Positions 18,007 to 27,489 of a stretch of 64,000 nt of DNA are shown here, one piece after another; the first letter of the stretch is position 1, and the number at the start of each line of letters is the position of its first letter. Under the pieces are notes generated by a model. It was not told the DNA's origin, ran no database searches, and saw only the letters and a program-made list of their open reading frames with translations. Source of the stretch: Methylomonas sp. MK1 (GTDB lineage Bacteria > Pseudomonadota > Gammaproteobacteria > Methylococcales > Methylomonadaceae); contig NZ_AQOV01000001.1 of NCBI RefSeq assembly GCF_000365425.1, positions 186,001 through 250,000 of the forward strand. The letters are read 5' to 3'. The translations under genes and the position numbers were made by a program.

Positions 18007-19509
18007 TTGCCACATCAAATACCGACCAGTGTTGCTGCCGTCGATCTGGGTTCCAACAGTTTTCACATGATCATATGCAGCTTGCATAACGGCAAATTGC
18101 AAACCATCGACCGCTTGAAAGAAATGGTGCGTCTGGCTGCGGGACTGGATCAACATAAAAATCTCGACCAGATCACGCAAGAGCGCGCCCTAGCCTGCCT
18201 GGAACGCTTCGGTCAGCGCATCCGGGATTTCGCACCCAACAGCGTCGCAATAGTTGGCACCAACACGCTACGCATCGCCAGAAACTCGCAACAATTCATC
18301 AACAAGGCCGAAAAAGCCCTGGGGCATCCGATTCATATCATTTCGGGTATCGAAGAAGCGCGGTTAATCTACCAAGGCGTAGCCCACAGTCTGGGCAGCA
18401 ATGCCAACAACCGTTTTGTGATGGACATCGGCGGCAGTAGCACAGAGTATATTATTGGCCGTGATGATATTGCCCACACCAAAGAAAGCCTGAACATGGG
18501 CTGCGTCACCGTCAGCCAGAATTTTTTCAAAAACGGCGAACTGACCAAAAAGGCCTTTCGCAAGGCGATGCTGTTTGCCGAGCAACATCTCGAACCCTTT
18601 CAAAACGCGTTCAATTCCAAAAACTGGGAGGAAGCCATCGGCGCTTCCGGCAGCCTGAAAGCCATCAGCAACGTGCTGCAAACCATGGGGTGGAGTAATA
18701 ACGGCATCACCAATGAAGGGTTGGAACAGTTGGTAGCACATCTCTTGAAACTTAATCGAATCGACGAAATCAGCTTTCCGGCCTTGAGTATCGAGCGGCG
18801 GCCAGTATTTATCGGCGCGGTCGCTATTGTTTATGCGACGTTCAAGACCTTGAATATTCAGCAAATGACGGTTTCGGATGGCGCATTGCGCGAAGGTCTG
18901 GTACAGGATCTACTGGGCAGAATTTACAACGATGACGTTCGTTCGCAGACCAGTCAAACCATTGCCGCGCGTTACCACACCGACACTTCACACAGTCAAC
19001 AGCTCAAAGAAACCCTACGTTACATCGTTCAGCAATTAGACAATCACCCTTGCTTTAACGACAATCCCGCCAGTTTACAGTTTTTAGAATGGGCTGCGGA
19101 ACTCCATGAAATCGGCTTTGAGATCGCCCACAGTCAGTATCACAAGCACAGCGCCTATATTATCGAAAATGGCGATTTGGCGGGTTTTTCCAAACAAGAT
19201 CAGCTGTTGCTGTCCAAGCTGGTGCGCAGTCACCGCAAAAAGCTTAATTTAAGCCGTTTTGAGGATTTGCCATTTCCTTGGCGGCAACATGCGCCGATCA
19301 TGGCAGTCGTATTTCGGCTGGCTGCTTTGCTGCACCGCAACCGTAATAGCAAACGTCCGGACTTTAGCATCACCATTAATCGCCACGATATAAAAATTGA
19401 TTTTCCGGAAAATTGGCTGGAACAAGCGCCTCTGACACATGCCGATCTCAAACAAGAAATGTACTACCTCAAGGAGGCGCGTTTTAATCTGATCTTCGAT
19501 CAATGCTGA
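18007..19509 (+). CDS. ppx: Exopolyphosphatase, Ppx/GppA family
   Basis: 500 residues, the usual length of exopolyphosphatase. It releases phosphate from polyphosphate ends and may also hydrolyse pppGpp. The actin-like fold begins with AAVDLGSNSFHMIICS (phosphate-1 motif), and a second loop contains FVMDIGGSSTEYIIG. A C-terminal HD-like helical region (about 330-500) includes ELHEIGFEIAHSQYHKHSAY. The start is TTG 18007; no ATG or GTG precedes the conserved N-terminus in frame, and an AGGAAT lies 10 nt upstream. It overlaps the next gene by 7 nt. Confidence 0.9.
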   Translation: MPHQIPTSVAAVDLGSNSFHMIICSLHNGKLQTIDRLKEMVRLAAGLDQHKNLDQITQERALACLERFGQRIRDFAPNSVAIVGTNTLRIARNSQQFINKAEKALGHPIHIISGIEEARLIYQGVAHSLGSNANNRFVMDIGGSSTEYIIGRDDIAHTKESLNMGCVTVSQNFFKNGELTKKAFRKAMLFAEQHLEPFQNAFNSKNWEEAIGASGSLKAISNVLQTMGWSNNGITNEGLEQLVAHLLKLNRIDEISFPALSIERRPVFIGAVAIVYATFKTLNIQQMTVSDGALREGLVQDLLGRIYNDDVRSQTSQTIAARYHTDTSHSQQLKETLRYIVQQLDNHPCFNDNPASLQFLEWAAELHEIGFEIAHSQYHKHSAYIIENGDLAGFSKQDQLLLSKLVRSHRKKLNLSRFEDLPFPWRQHAPIMAVVFRLAALLHRNRNSKRPDFSITINRHDIKIDFPENWLEQAPLTHADLKQEMYYLKEARFNLIFDQC

Positions 19510-20738
19510 AATTCCTGCTGTATATCCTACTTTCACTGGGAATATTGTTCGTAGGCTTACTGTTTTTCGCAATCGACGATACGCCGTTGATAAAAATCCA
19601 TCAGGGTTTGAACCGCGAAGACATACAGCGCGCGAAGCAGTTATTGCATGTGACACCGGAGGAAAGAGGCCAAATTAAAACAGTTAGTCTTGACCAGAAG
19701 GACTTGAATATTGCGGTAAGTTATCTGCTAAACCATTTTGCGGAAAATACGACGCAAATTCAGATTGCAGATGACAGATTAATGATTCAGATAGCGATAT
19801 TTGTTCCCAAAAGCCCCTGGGGTAGATATCTGGACTTTAGTTTTAACTTACGAGAACAAGATGATGCCATTGTTATCAAGTCGTTGAAAATTGGCGAAAT
19901 TTCCATTCCCGATCCAGCTGCTAACCTCCTAATTCCCGCTATCGTGCATAACACGCCGCTAGAGCAGCATTGGCAATTATTGAGTCAATACGTCAAGAAA
20001 GTCCGTATAAGTCCGCAAGCTTTGGAAATTAGTTATCTAGGGTCCATCGTCGACGCGGCGAAGCAATTGGCTATCCAAAAACACCGGGATTACCCAAACC
20101 TGCATCACTATCAACAACAAATCAACGAAATTGTCAGCCAACATGATCCTAGCTGGCGTTTGTCTATAACCGATTTACTGCAACCTTTATTTTTGACGGC
20201 GTATCAAGAAACACCGACGGAGGACGCCGTTCAGGAAAATCGCGCGATCATCATTGCTGTCGGCAGCTACATCTATAAACAGGACTTACGCCGCTATTTG
20301 CCGCTTGGTTTGGTCTACAGCAAGGAATATCCTGTATTTGCTTATAAGCGAGTGGATATACCTCAACATTTTATTGCTTCGGCACTATTGGCAATTCTTG
20401 ATTCCTCATTACTCGGCGAGCAAATTGGCATCGATAAAGAATTGGGAGATGCGCAAAAAGGCAGCGGCTTCAGTTTCATTGATCTGACAGCGGATCGAGC
20501 CGGGACTAGATTTGGTCAAATAGCAGTAGCATCAACCGAGAAAGCGAGAGAATTACAAAGAATAATGTCTAGCACTAAAGATTATTCTTCTATTATCCCG
20601 GAATTGCAGGACTTACCGGAACATATGGACGAAGCAACGTTTGTTAGCAAATTTCATTCTGTAGGAAGTTCTGCATACAACGAACTGATCCAACTAATCG
20701 ACGACAGAATTAAAGGCTTGCCGTTGTATCGGTTATGA
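19503..20738 (+). CDS. Conserved protein with one N-terminal membrane anchor, function unknown
   Basis: 411 residues. A single hydrophobic helix spans residues 4-24 (LLYILLSLGILFVGLLFF), so the rest is probably periplasmic. Mixed alpha/beta content follows, with no motif I can assign. The frame overlaps ppx by 7 nt, so it is translationally coupled to the exopolyphosphatase. That suggests a role linked to phosphate storage or envelope, but there is no direct evidence. Downstream comes rpoS on the opposite strand. Confidence 0.75.
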   Translation: MLKFLLYILLSLGILFVGLLFFAIDDTPLIKIHQGLNREDIQRAKQLLHVTPEERGQIKTVSLDQKDLNIAVSYLLNHFAENTTQIQIADDRLMIQIAIFVPKSPWGRYLDFSFNLREQDDAIVIKSLKIGEISIPDPAANLLIPAIVHNTPLEQHWQLLSQYVKKVRISPQALEISYLGSIVDAAKQLAIQKHRDYPNLHHYQQQINEIVSQHDPSWRLSITDLLQPLFLTAYQETPTEDAVQENRAIIIAVGSYIYKQDLRRYLPLGLVYSKEYPVFAYKRVDIPQHFIASALLAILDSSLLGEQIGIDKELGDAQKGSGFSFIDLTADRAGTRFGQIAVASTEKARELQRIMSSTKDYSSIIPELQDLPEHMDEATFVSKFHSVGSSAYNELIQLIDDRIKGLPLYRL

Positions 20739-20817
20739 GGCTCCTCAGAAAAGACACCCAAACCAGATCTGACAAAAAGTCACACTACTCTGGTTTGCCG
20801 CCGGTTAAATTTTACTA

Positions 20818-21798
20818 TTAGCTAAAAATCGATTCGAACGAATAGCCGCTACTTTCAAGAATTTCTTTGAGGCGCTTCAGGCCGTCCATTTGTATCTGTC
20901 TGACTCTTTCGCGAGTTACGCCCAATTCTAAGGCTACCTGTTCCAAAGTTGCGTTTTCGAATCCACAAAGGCCATATCTGCGACAAATGACTTCGCGCTG
21001 TTTTTCGGCAAGCTGATAGACCCAGTAGGTGACGTTATGTTGAATAAAGTCGTCTTGTAAGATTTCAGCAGGATTACGGCTTTCTTCTTCGGAAATTGTC
21101 TCAAGTAGGGGTTTGTCAAAATCCTTACCGAAAGACACATCAACGGATGTGACGCGCTCGTTGAGTTTCAGCATTTTACTGACGGTTTTAGCGGGTTTAT
21201 CAAGATGCCGCGCTATCTCGTCGACAGTCGGCTCGTGATCAAGCTGTTGCGCTAAATTCCGCTGCGCTTTCAAATAAATGTTCATTTCCTTAACAATATG
21301 AATCGGCAGACGAATAGTTCTAGTCTGATTCATGATTGCGCGTTCGATGGTCTGCCTGATCCACCAGGTTGCGTAGGTTGAAAATCTGAAGCCTCGATCC
21401 GGGTCGAATTTTTCAACTGCTCGGATCAACCCCAAATTACCTTCTTCGATTAAATCGAGTAAAGGGAGCCCGCGGTTTAAATAGCGCCTGGAAATTTTGA
21501 CAACCAGACGTAAATTGCTTTCGATCATAATTTTTCGGGCTTTTGGATCGCCCTGCTGAGTACGTCTGCCGTAGATTTTTTCTTCATCAGCAGTTAGCAG
21601 CTGGGATTTACTAAGTTCATTCAGATACGCTCGGGTGGCATCGAAAGTACTCTCATTTTGCGATTCGTTACTTTCTATCTCGGCTAGCTTAAACGTTTCG
21701 TTCGGATCGATTTCGACAACTTCTTCATCGACATCATCAAAAGAAATGAAATCTGGAATATCCATATCTTTAATTACATCTATCGTTTCTTCCATCAT
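20818..21798 (-). CDS. rpoS: RNA polymerase sigma factor RpoS (stationary phase)
   Basis: 326 residues. Region 1.2 ([20 protein letters not shown]) is followed by the region 2 core ([18 protein letters not shown] and [17 protein letters not shown]). Region 3 and a region 4 helix-turn-helix ([20 protein letters not shown]) complete it. The N-terminus is acidic. GGGAG lies upstream of the tandem ATGs (21798). It directs the general stress and stationary-phase response. The 480-bp upstream region is gene-free, leaving room for its own promoters; nlpD is not adjacent, unlike in enteric bacteria. Confidence 0.95.
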   Translation of the reverse strand: MMEETIDVIKDMDIPDFISFDDVDEEVVEIDPNETFKLAEIESNESQNESTFDATRAYLNELSKSQLLTADEEKIYGRRTQQGDPKARKIMIESNLRLVVKISRRYLNRGLPLLDLIEEGNLGLIRAVEKFDPDRGFRFSTYATWWIRQTIERAIMNQTRTIRLPIHIVKEMNIYLKAQRNLAQQLDHEPTVDEIARHLDKPAKTVSKMLKLNERVTSVDVSFGKDFDKPLLETISEEESRNPAEILQDDFIQHNVTYWVYQLAEKQREVICRRYGLCGFENATLEQVALELGVTRERVRQIQMDGLKRLKEILESSGYSFESIFS

Positions 21799-22284
21799 GA
21801 TTAATCTCCCAGGTATTTTGGCTTGCTGAATCGTTTATTTTTATGGGTACGTGTCTCGCCAGATAACTATTAATCCCTTAAAACTATTTAAATGCAGATA
21901 AGATTGAAACCCAACAACGGAACCGAAATTGCTCACTGTCAAAACCACTTAAGTCAATAGGCCAATCTTAACGACACCATGCCTCTTCTTGTATTTCCGA
22001 TCTGATCTAATCGAAGGCACTAACCTTAACGGCGAGTGCCAGTATAACTTTAAAAGATTTGTCTTATAAATTGAATTTACTGATATTTTTGTGGTCCACA
22101 TCTCTTTTTTGATTTTTATTCACAGCAGCCTCTTAGGCCTTTTTGGTGCGTAAAATCAGCAAGATCAAACTAAAATTCGAACCACTTCTAAATTATGAAA
22201 ATAAGAAAGTGATGCGTATCACATATATTCAAAAGAACTGCAAAAACAGACAATTCTGAAAGGAATATTCTGGATGTGTTTTTT
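21799..22284. other. rpoS upstream intergenic region, no gene seen
   Basis: About 490 bp, rather AT-rich, between rpoS and the membrane J-protein, both on the minus strand. Only short frames without motifs occur. It probably holds rpoS promoter and leader sequences. I saw no repeat or strong terminator. Confidence 0.5.
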
Positions 22285-22776
22285 TCAACGGCCCAGCAAT
22301 GTTTTTTTTGCTTGATTAATTTGGGCTGCCAAATAATCCGACCCTCCTCGATCAGGATGAAAGCGCGAAATGAGTTTACGGTGGGCCTGAATAATTTCTT
22401 CTTCCGTTGCGCCAGGCATAAGCCCCAAAACTTCAAAAGCCTCCGTTGTTGTCATGCCCGCTTGTCGAGATGAACCATGACCCGGCTTACCATATTGCGG
22501 ATTGCCTGCTTTGAATCGCAACCAAATACCCTGAAGTTGTGGCGCGTATCTTAATATCAGAGGCATCGAGCGTAATAGAAACGCAAATATTACGCCGAAT
22601 ATCGCCAACAGACCGCTAAGTTTTCCACTCAGCATCAGTACAAGCAAAATCAGCCCAACCGCAACCCAGGCTAGTTGTTTAAGTCGCTTGCTGCGCAATT
22701 CGGCTGGTACCTTTATAAATCCCGATAGCATCAAAATTGCCAATACCAATGCCAACAATATCACTATTCGTATCAC
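22285..22776 (-). CDS. Membrane-anchored J-domain (DnaJ-like) protein
   Basis: 163 residues from GTG 22776 (GGAG upstream). Two or three hydrophobic segments occupy residues 1-80 (for example LILLVLMLSGKLSGLLAIFG). A short linker leads to a C-terminal J domain (about 105-160) with EAFEVLGLMPGATEEEI and the invariant HPD in SRFHPDRGG. The layout resembles Pam18/Tim14-type J-proteins that recruit an Hsp70 to a membrane. It is divergent from mobB. The exact chaperone partner is unknown. Confidence 0.87.
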   Translation of the reverse strand: MIRIVILLALVLAILMLSGFIKVPAELRSKRLKQLAWVAVGLILLVLMLSGKLSGLLAIFGVIFAFLLRSMPLILRYAPQLQGIWLRFKAGNPQYGKPGHGSSRQAGMTTTEAFEVLGLMPGATEEEIIQAHRKLISRFHPDRGGSDYLAAQINQAKKTLLGR

Positions 22777-22853
22777 CCAGACTCCAAACGCTTCAACCGA
22801 CGAACGTCATAATAACTTAGAATACCGCCAGTTCGACAAATGTAGAGAAGTCC

Positions 22854-23378
22854 ATGTTCAGCCCATCAGTCCTCGGCTTCGCGGCCACCAGCGGCACCGG
22901 TAAAACCAGTTTACTGACAAAACTTATCCCGATACTGAAAGCACATAATCTGCAAATCGGTATTATTAAACACAGTCATCACGACTTCGAGATGGACCAA
23001 CCCGGTAAGGACAGTTTTCGGCTGCGTGAAGCGGGTGCCACCCCTGTTATGCTGGTCTCCCGATACCGGCGGGCGATAATCACCGAATTGTCGGCAGATA
23101 CCGATATTTCGCTGACTGAACAACTCGCTTTGTTTCCCAATGCAGGCCTGGATTTGATTTTAGTGGAAGGATTCAGACATGAGCGCTATCCCAAAATAGA
23201 GCTCGTCCGACCGAACCTAGGCAAACCGTTGCTTTACCCTGAAGATCCGTCGATTATCGCGATAGCAAGCGATCAACCCCTATTAACACCACCCGACTTA
23301 CCTTGCCTTGATCTAAACGATACACAAGCCATAGCCAAATTCGTTATCGAAATCTTTTTGAAGCGCCAACGTGACTAA
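22854..23378 (+). CDS. mobB: Molybdopterin-guanine dinucleotide biosynthesis adaptor MobB
   Basis: 174 residues. A GTP-binding P-loop (AATSGTGKTSLL, about 9-20) and the conserved HSHHDFEMDQPGKDSFRLREAG segment, here broken into HSHHDFEMDQPGKDS (about 40-54), identify MobB. So does LILVEGFRHE. MobB assists MobA in attaching GMP to molybdopterin. It overlaps moeA by 8 nt, forming a two-gene molybdenum cofactor operon. That cofactor would serve nitrate reductase, which fits the nitrate genes at the start of the window. Confidence 0.93.
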   Translation: MFSPSVLGFAATSGTGKTSLLTKLIPILKAHNLQIGIIKHSHHDFEMDQPGKDSFRLREAGATPVMLVSRYRRAIITELSADTDISLTEQLALFPNAGLDLILVEGFRHERYPKIELVRPNLGKPLLYPEDPSIIAIASDQPLLTPPDLPCLDLNDTQAIAKFVIEIFLKRQRD

Positions 23379-24627
23379 CATCTGCTACCCCAACAAACAC
23401 GATTTATTAAGCGTCGAACAGGCTCTATCGGAAATCCGCAAAGCCATCAAGGCGATCCCCGAACAAGAGCTAATCGCGTTGACCCAGGCCCTTGGTAGAA
23501 CACTAGCCGATAGCGTGAGCTCACCCATCGATGTCCCTCCGCAACGTACGGCGGCAATGGATGGTTACGCGTTTGCTGCTGGCGATATAGTTGCGGGGCA
23601 GCAGGCTAAACTACAAGCAATCGGCACCTCTTGGGCCGGAAAACCATTTTCAGAGCTACAGTCGCCCGGCCAATGCGTCAGAATATTTACAGGGGCTGTG
23701 GTCCCTGAGTTTGCGGACAGCGTTATCGCCCAAGAACAAACCGAACTAAATGGAGACACTGTATCACTTCCCCAGGACTGGCAACCGTATAAAAATATTC
23801 GCGCGGCTGGTAGCGATGTTAAACAGCATGATGAGTTAGTTACCGCACCGAAAAAGCTCTCCGCTCGCGACCTCAGCCTACTGGCTGCGGCAGGTGTCGA
23901 ACAAATCAGCGTGAAACGCAAACTTAGAATTGGCTTTTTCTCGACTGGCGACGAATTGGTACCACTGGGAGAACCGCTAGCTATCGGCCAAATCTATGAC
24001 AGCAACCGCTACCTATTAGCCGGGCTACTATCCGACCCTAATCACACGGTCTCGGACTTGGGCATCGTCGCAGACGATCAACTGAAACTCGAACAAACTT
24101 TCAAGAACGCAGCCCAGCAACATGACGTCCTCATTTCCACCGGCGGTGCGTCGGTTGGTGATGCGGATTTTGTCAAACAAACGCTGGAAAAATGCGGACA
24201 GGTGAACTTCTGGAAACTGGCGATCAAACCCGGTAAACCCTTGGCTTTTGGCAAGATCGGCAAGTGCTGGTTTTTCGGTTTACCCGGCAATCCGGTCGCC
24301 GTCCTGGTCACTTACGAGAAATTCGTAAAACCAGCCTTGGAACAACTCGCCGGCACGCCACCCACGCAAGCATTGCGCTTACGTGTTCGTTGCGACAGCA
24401 GGCTAAAAAAATCACCCGGGCGGCAGGAATATCAACGTGGCATTCTGTACCAGCAGGACGACGGCGAATTAGCCGTCCGTCTCGCCGGCCAACAAGACTC
24501 CCATCAACTGAAAGTGGCCAGTCAGTCCAATTGTTTTATTGTGCTGGATGCCGACAGTACAGGTGTAGATGTTGGAGAAATGGTGACCGTAGAGCCCTTC
24601 TCTTCGACGTTACAGACAGCTTACTAG
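23371..24627 (+). CDS. moeA: Molybdopterin molybdenumtransferase MoeA
   Basis: 418 residues from a GTG at 23371 inside the end of mobB. MoeA inserts molybdate into adenylylated molybdopterin. Family signatures are clear: PPQRTAAMDGYAFAAGD near residue 55, FTGAVVPEFADSV, FFSTGDELVP near residue 190, a GGASVGDADF motif, and KPGKPLAFG followed by FGLPGNPVAVLV. The C-terminal domain IV is complete. It forms an operon with mobB. Confidence 0.95.
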   Translation: MTNICYPNKHDLLSVEQALSEIRKAIKAIPEQELIALTQALGRTLADSVSSPIDVPPQRTAAMDGYAFAAGDIVAGQQAKLQAIGTSWAGKPFSELQSPGQCVRIFTGAVVPEFADSVIAQEQTELNGDTVSLPQDWQPYKNIRAAGSDVKQHDELVTAPKKLSARDLSLLAAAGVEQISVKRKLRIGFFSTGDELVPLGEPLAIGQIYDSNRYLLAGLLSDPNHTVSDLGIVADDQLKLEQTFKNAAQQHDVLISTGGASVGDADFVKQTLEKCGQVNFWKLAIKPGKPLAFGKIGKCWFFGLPGNPVAVLVTYEKFVKPALEQLAGTPPTQALRLRVRCDSRLKKSPGRQEYQRGILYQQDDGELAVRLAGQQDSHQLKVASQSNCFIVLDADSTGVDVGEMVTVEPFSSTLQTAY

Positions 24628-24723
24628 CCTTCTCACTAACCGGAGTATTCTTGACCCACCGGTAGGGAAACTCGAAACACAAACAGGCTGCCAGTCCATG
24701 CAAACGAACGGCAGAATATCTGA

Positions 24724-25452
24724 TTACGCAGCTGCTTCCGCAAGATTCCCTAGATAACCATGTTTTCTGGCCAGATATTCGTCTACAAACGCCTGCATCG
24801 GTTCGGCTTCATAATCACGCAAACCGCTGACCGCCAGCTTTTTAAAGCCGGAACCAACCACGTCTTCACCGCATTTGATTTGGAAATAAAGATAAGCGGT
24901 GGCGCGCTTGCCGTTGACTTCCATTTTCGGTTCCAGCATTTCCAGCCGCGGCTCATGAAAGTCCATCCGGTTTAAGCTCAAGGTCATGCTTTCATAAATC
25001 ACCAAAGGCCGGTCTATATTGAACATGACTTGCTCTTTGGCCAACAAAGGCACCAACACATACGGAAAGTTCTGCCCGGAAAAAGCCACATAATCGCGAA
25101 TCAACGCCTCGATTAAGGCAGGGTCGCGAATCACATCGCCGGAACGTTCGATCTGCAAATAGGTTTTACCTTGATTGTCGGTGACATCGATTTTTTCGGC
25201 ATCATCATCAGGAAAGTTCAGCAATACACCGTGACCAACCATCCCGGAAAAGATGAAGTGCATATTCTGGCTAAGGCCGTATTTGTCCAACACTAGCGAG
25301 AATAATAAATCGCCCGGCACGCAAAAACGTTTTGCGTCTTCGTCATGCAAGGGGTTGAAGTCATGGGCAACTTCTTTGGCAAACATGCTGGCCTGCGCGG
25401 CGCTGATAGCGACACTGCCCTCCTGAATGTCATAGTATTCTTTTAAAAACAT
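24724..25452 (-). CDS. DUF3581 family protein
   Basis: 242 residues, full length for a conserved gammaproteobacterial family of unknown function. Motifs include HDFNPLHDEDAKRFCVPGDLLF (about 30-51; the H-N-P-x-H core recalls MaoC/hot-dog hydratases) and a GMVGHGVLL turn. The hot-dog-like look is my inference. It ends a minus-strand cluster with a rhodanese and an aminotransferase; the gap to the rhodanese is only about 15 nt. Confidence 0.8.
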   Translation of the reverse strand: MFLKEYYDIQEGSVAISAAQASMFAKEVAHDFNPLHDEDAKRFCVPGDLLFSLVLDKYGLSQNMHFIFSGMVGHGVLLNFPDDDAEKIDVTDNQGKTYLQIERSGDVIRDPALIEALIRDYVAFSGQNFPYVLVPLLAKEQVMFNIDRPLVIYESMTLSLNRMDFHEPRLEMLEPKMEVNGKRATAYLYFQIKCGEDVVGSGFKKLAVSGLRDYEAEPMQAFVDEYLARKHGYLGNLAEAAA

Positions 25453-25467
25453 AGCTTAATTAATAAT

Positions 25468-25791
25468 TTAGTAACGTGGGACGGACGGATCGCAAACCTG
25501 AGACCAGGCGTCGATGCCGCCCTTCAAATTGAACAACCTTTGCAGCCCGGAATGCTGCAAAAAATTGCAAGCTTGCTGGCTACGCATACCATGATGACAA
25601 ATCACCACCACGTCACGGTCTGCAGGCACTTCGGCGACGCGCGCGGGGATTTGCTGCAGTGGTATCAATACGCTACCGGCAATCTTGGCGTAGGCAAACT
25701 CGTGGGGCTCCCTGACGTCCAGTAAAAATACCGATGGGTCGTCCTGTAAATGTTGTTGTAGCTGTTGTGGCGTGTATTGATTTATTGGCAT
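25468..25791 (-). CDS. Single-domain rhodanese-like sulfurtransferase
   Basis: 107 residues, a single rhodanese domain. The active-site loop is CHHGMRS with catalytic cysteine near residue 65. LLDVREPHEFAYAKIAGSV forms the conserved substrate-binding strand and DxREPxE motif. It transfers sulfane sulfur to acceptors such as cyanide or thiols. It overlaps the upstream aminotransferase by about 10 nt, so the two are co-translated. Its acceptor is unknown. Confidence 0.9.
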   Translation of the reverse strand: MPINQYTPQQLQQHLQDDPSVFLLDVREPHEFAYAKIAGSVLIPLQQIPARVAEVPADRDVVVICHHGMRSQQACNFLQHSGLQRLFNLKGGIDAWSQVCDPSVPRY

Positions 25792-26945
25792 ATGAATCTT
25801 TCCAGTCTCTGAAGCGCGGCGGCCATTCTATCGATTGAAGCGGTATATGCAAATCGAATGTGTTGATTGGCCAAGTATTGACCAAAGTCTTTGCCGGGTG
25901 TTACCGCTACGCCTTCTTGTTCGAGTAGCTGTTTGGCAAACTCAAAACTGTCGTCGGTAAACGCACTGCAATCGGCATAAATATAAAACGCCCCTTGGGG
26001 TTTACAGGCTATTTTAAATCCCAACCTTAACAAGTTGTCGTAAAGAAAATCCCGCCGCTTTTCAAATTCGTCTCGGCGTCGATACAATTCGGCCATATTT
26101 TCAGTGCTGAAACAGGCCAACGCAGCGTATTGAGAGTGGGTAGGCGTAGAAATAAAAATGTTTTGCGCCAGTTTTTCCACGGCGTCGATAAAATCTTCCG
26201 GCACGATTAACCAGCCGATACGCCAACCGGTCATGCCAAAGAATTTGGAAAAACTGTTGATGACAAATACATCGTCGCTGAACTCCAAAGCGCTGTTGAC
26301 TGTTTCGCCGTAAACCAGACCATGGTAAATCTCGTCCGAATAAAAGCAGCCCCCTAAGGCATGCGTCTGTTGAATCGCATCGCGCAGCGCATCGTTGCCA
26401 ATGATGGTACCGGTAGGGTTGGACGGCGAAGCAATTAATACGCCTTTGCTGGCCGGCTGCCAGTGCTGGCGTATCAACTCGGCGTTGAGTTGATACGCCG
26501 TTTCGGCACCTACATTCACAAAACGAGTTTTACCGTCGAAAAGCTGTACGAAGTTGTCGTTACAGGGATAACACGGATCAGCCATCAAGATTTGCTCGCC
26601 CGGATTTAAACTAATCCCAAACGCCAGCAAAAACGCGCCGGACGCGCCGGGTGTAATGAAAACCCGTTTTGGGTCCAGATCTACGCCGTATTGCGCCTGG
26701 TAATAATCGGCAATGCTTTGGCGCAATTCCGGCAATCCGGCTGCTGCGGTATATTTGACTTCTCTACCCTGCATGAAGGCATTTCCAGCTGCCAATATTG
26801 CCGGGGGTGTCTCGAAATCCGGTTCGCCGATTTCCATGTGAATGATGTCGCGACCTTGCTGTTCGAGCTGCTTGGCGCGCTGTAATAATTCCATCACATA
26901 AAATGAGCTGATGCCGCGCATTCGCTCGGCGACGTGGTGTTTCAT
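25782..26945 (-). CDS. PLP-dependent aminotransferase, class I/II
   Basis: 387 residues from ATG 26945 (a TTG two codons earlier is also possible). It has fold-type I features: GEPDFETPPAIL, a cofactor-binding GASGAFLLAF, SNPTG at the middle, a D-E-I-Y motif (YSDEIYHGLVYG), and the PLP-lysine in SFSKFFGMTGWRIGW. The conserved arginine appears in HIRFAYTASIDRM near the end. Substrate could be aspartate, alanine or another amino acid; sequence alone does not settle it. The gene heads a cluster with the rhodanese. Confidence 0.88.
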   Translation of the reverse strand: MKHHVAERMRGISSFYVMELLQRAKQLEQQGRDIIHMEIGEPDFETPPAILAAGNAFMQGREVKYTAAAGLPELRQSIADYYQAQYGVDLDPKRVFITPGASGAFLLAFGISLNPGEQILMADPCYPCNDNFVQLFDGKTRFVNVGAETAYQLNAELIRQHWQPASKGVLIASPSNPTGTIIGNDALRDAIQQTHALGGCFYSDEIYHGLVYGETVNSALEFSDDVFVINSFSKFFGMTGWRIGWLIVPEDFIDAVEKLAQNIFISTPTHSQYAALACFSTENMAELYRRRDEFEKRRDFLYDNLLRLGFKIACKPQGAFYIYADCSAFTDDSFEFAKQLLEQEGVAVTPGKDFGQYLANQHIRFAYTASIDRMAAALQRLERFICQ

Positions 26946-27055
26946 GTGCAAATTCCGTTAGTCAAAAGCGTCTTCATCATAACAAACTTCTTGCTTGGCC
27001 CCGGCTATTCTGTTAAAAAGCCCCGATTTTTTTATAGACCGCCAGGAGTCATTGG

Positions 27056-27487
27056 ATGAACAATACAAACCCTGCCGCATCGGAATTTACTTTTAAGCCT
27101 TATGAGGAAAAAGAAGGCGAAGAGTACATGAACGAGGCGCAGTTGAGCCATTTTTCCGCCATCTTAAATAAATGGAAATCCGAACTAATGATGGAAGTGG
27201 ATCGTACCGTCCACCACATGCAGGACGAAGCGGCCAACTTTCCCGATCCGAACGACCGGGCCACGCAGGAATCAGAGTTCAGCCTGGAACTGCGCACCCG
27301 CGACCGTGAACGCAAATTGATTAAGAAGATCGACGAATCCTTGAAGGAAATTGAGTCGGGCAATTACGGCTATTGCGAAACCTGCGGTATCGAGATTGGC
27401 ATTCGCCGTCTGGAAGCACGTCCCACCGCCAACCTGTGCATCGATTGCAAAACGCTCGATGAAATCAGGGAAAAGCAATTGGGTTAA
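27056..27487 (+). CDS. dksA: RNA polymerase-binding transcription factor DksA
   Basis: 143 residues. A coiled coil has the tip motif DPNDRAT (D64 and D67 equivalents of the two essential aspartates). A C4 zinc finger has C107/C110 and C128/C131 (YCETCG, LCIDCK). DksA enters the secondary channel of RNA polymerase and, with ppGpp, carries out the stringent response. CAGGAG lies upstream of ATG 27056. It is followed directly by gluQRS, a common arrangement in Gammaproteobacteria. Confidence 0.96.
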   Translation: MNNTNPAASEFTFKPYEEKEGEEYMNEAQLSHFSAILNKWKSELMMEVDRTVHHMQDEAANFPDPNDRATQESEFSLELRTRDRERKLIKKIDESLKEIESGNYGYCETCGIEIGIRRLEARPTANLCIDCKTLDEIREKQLG

Positions 27488-27489
27488 TT

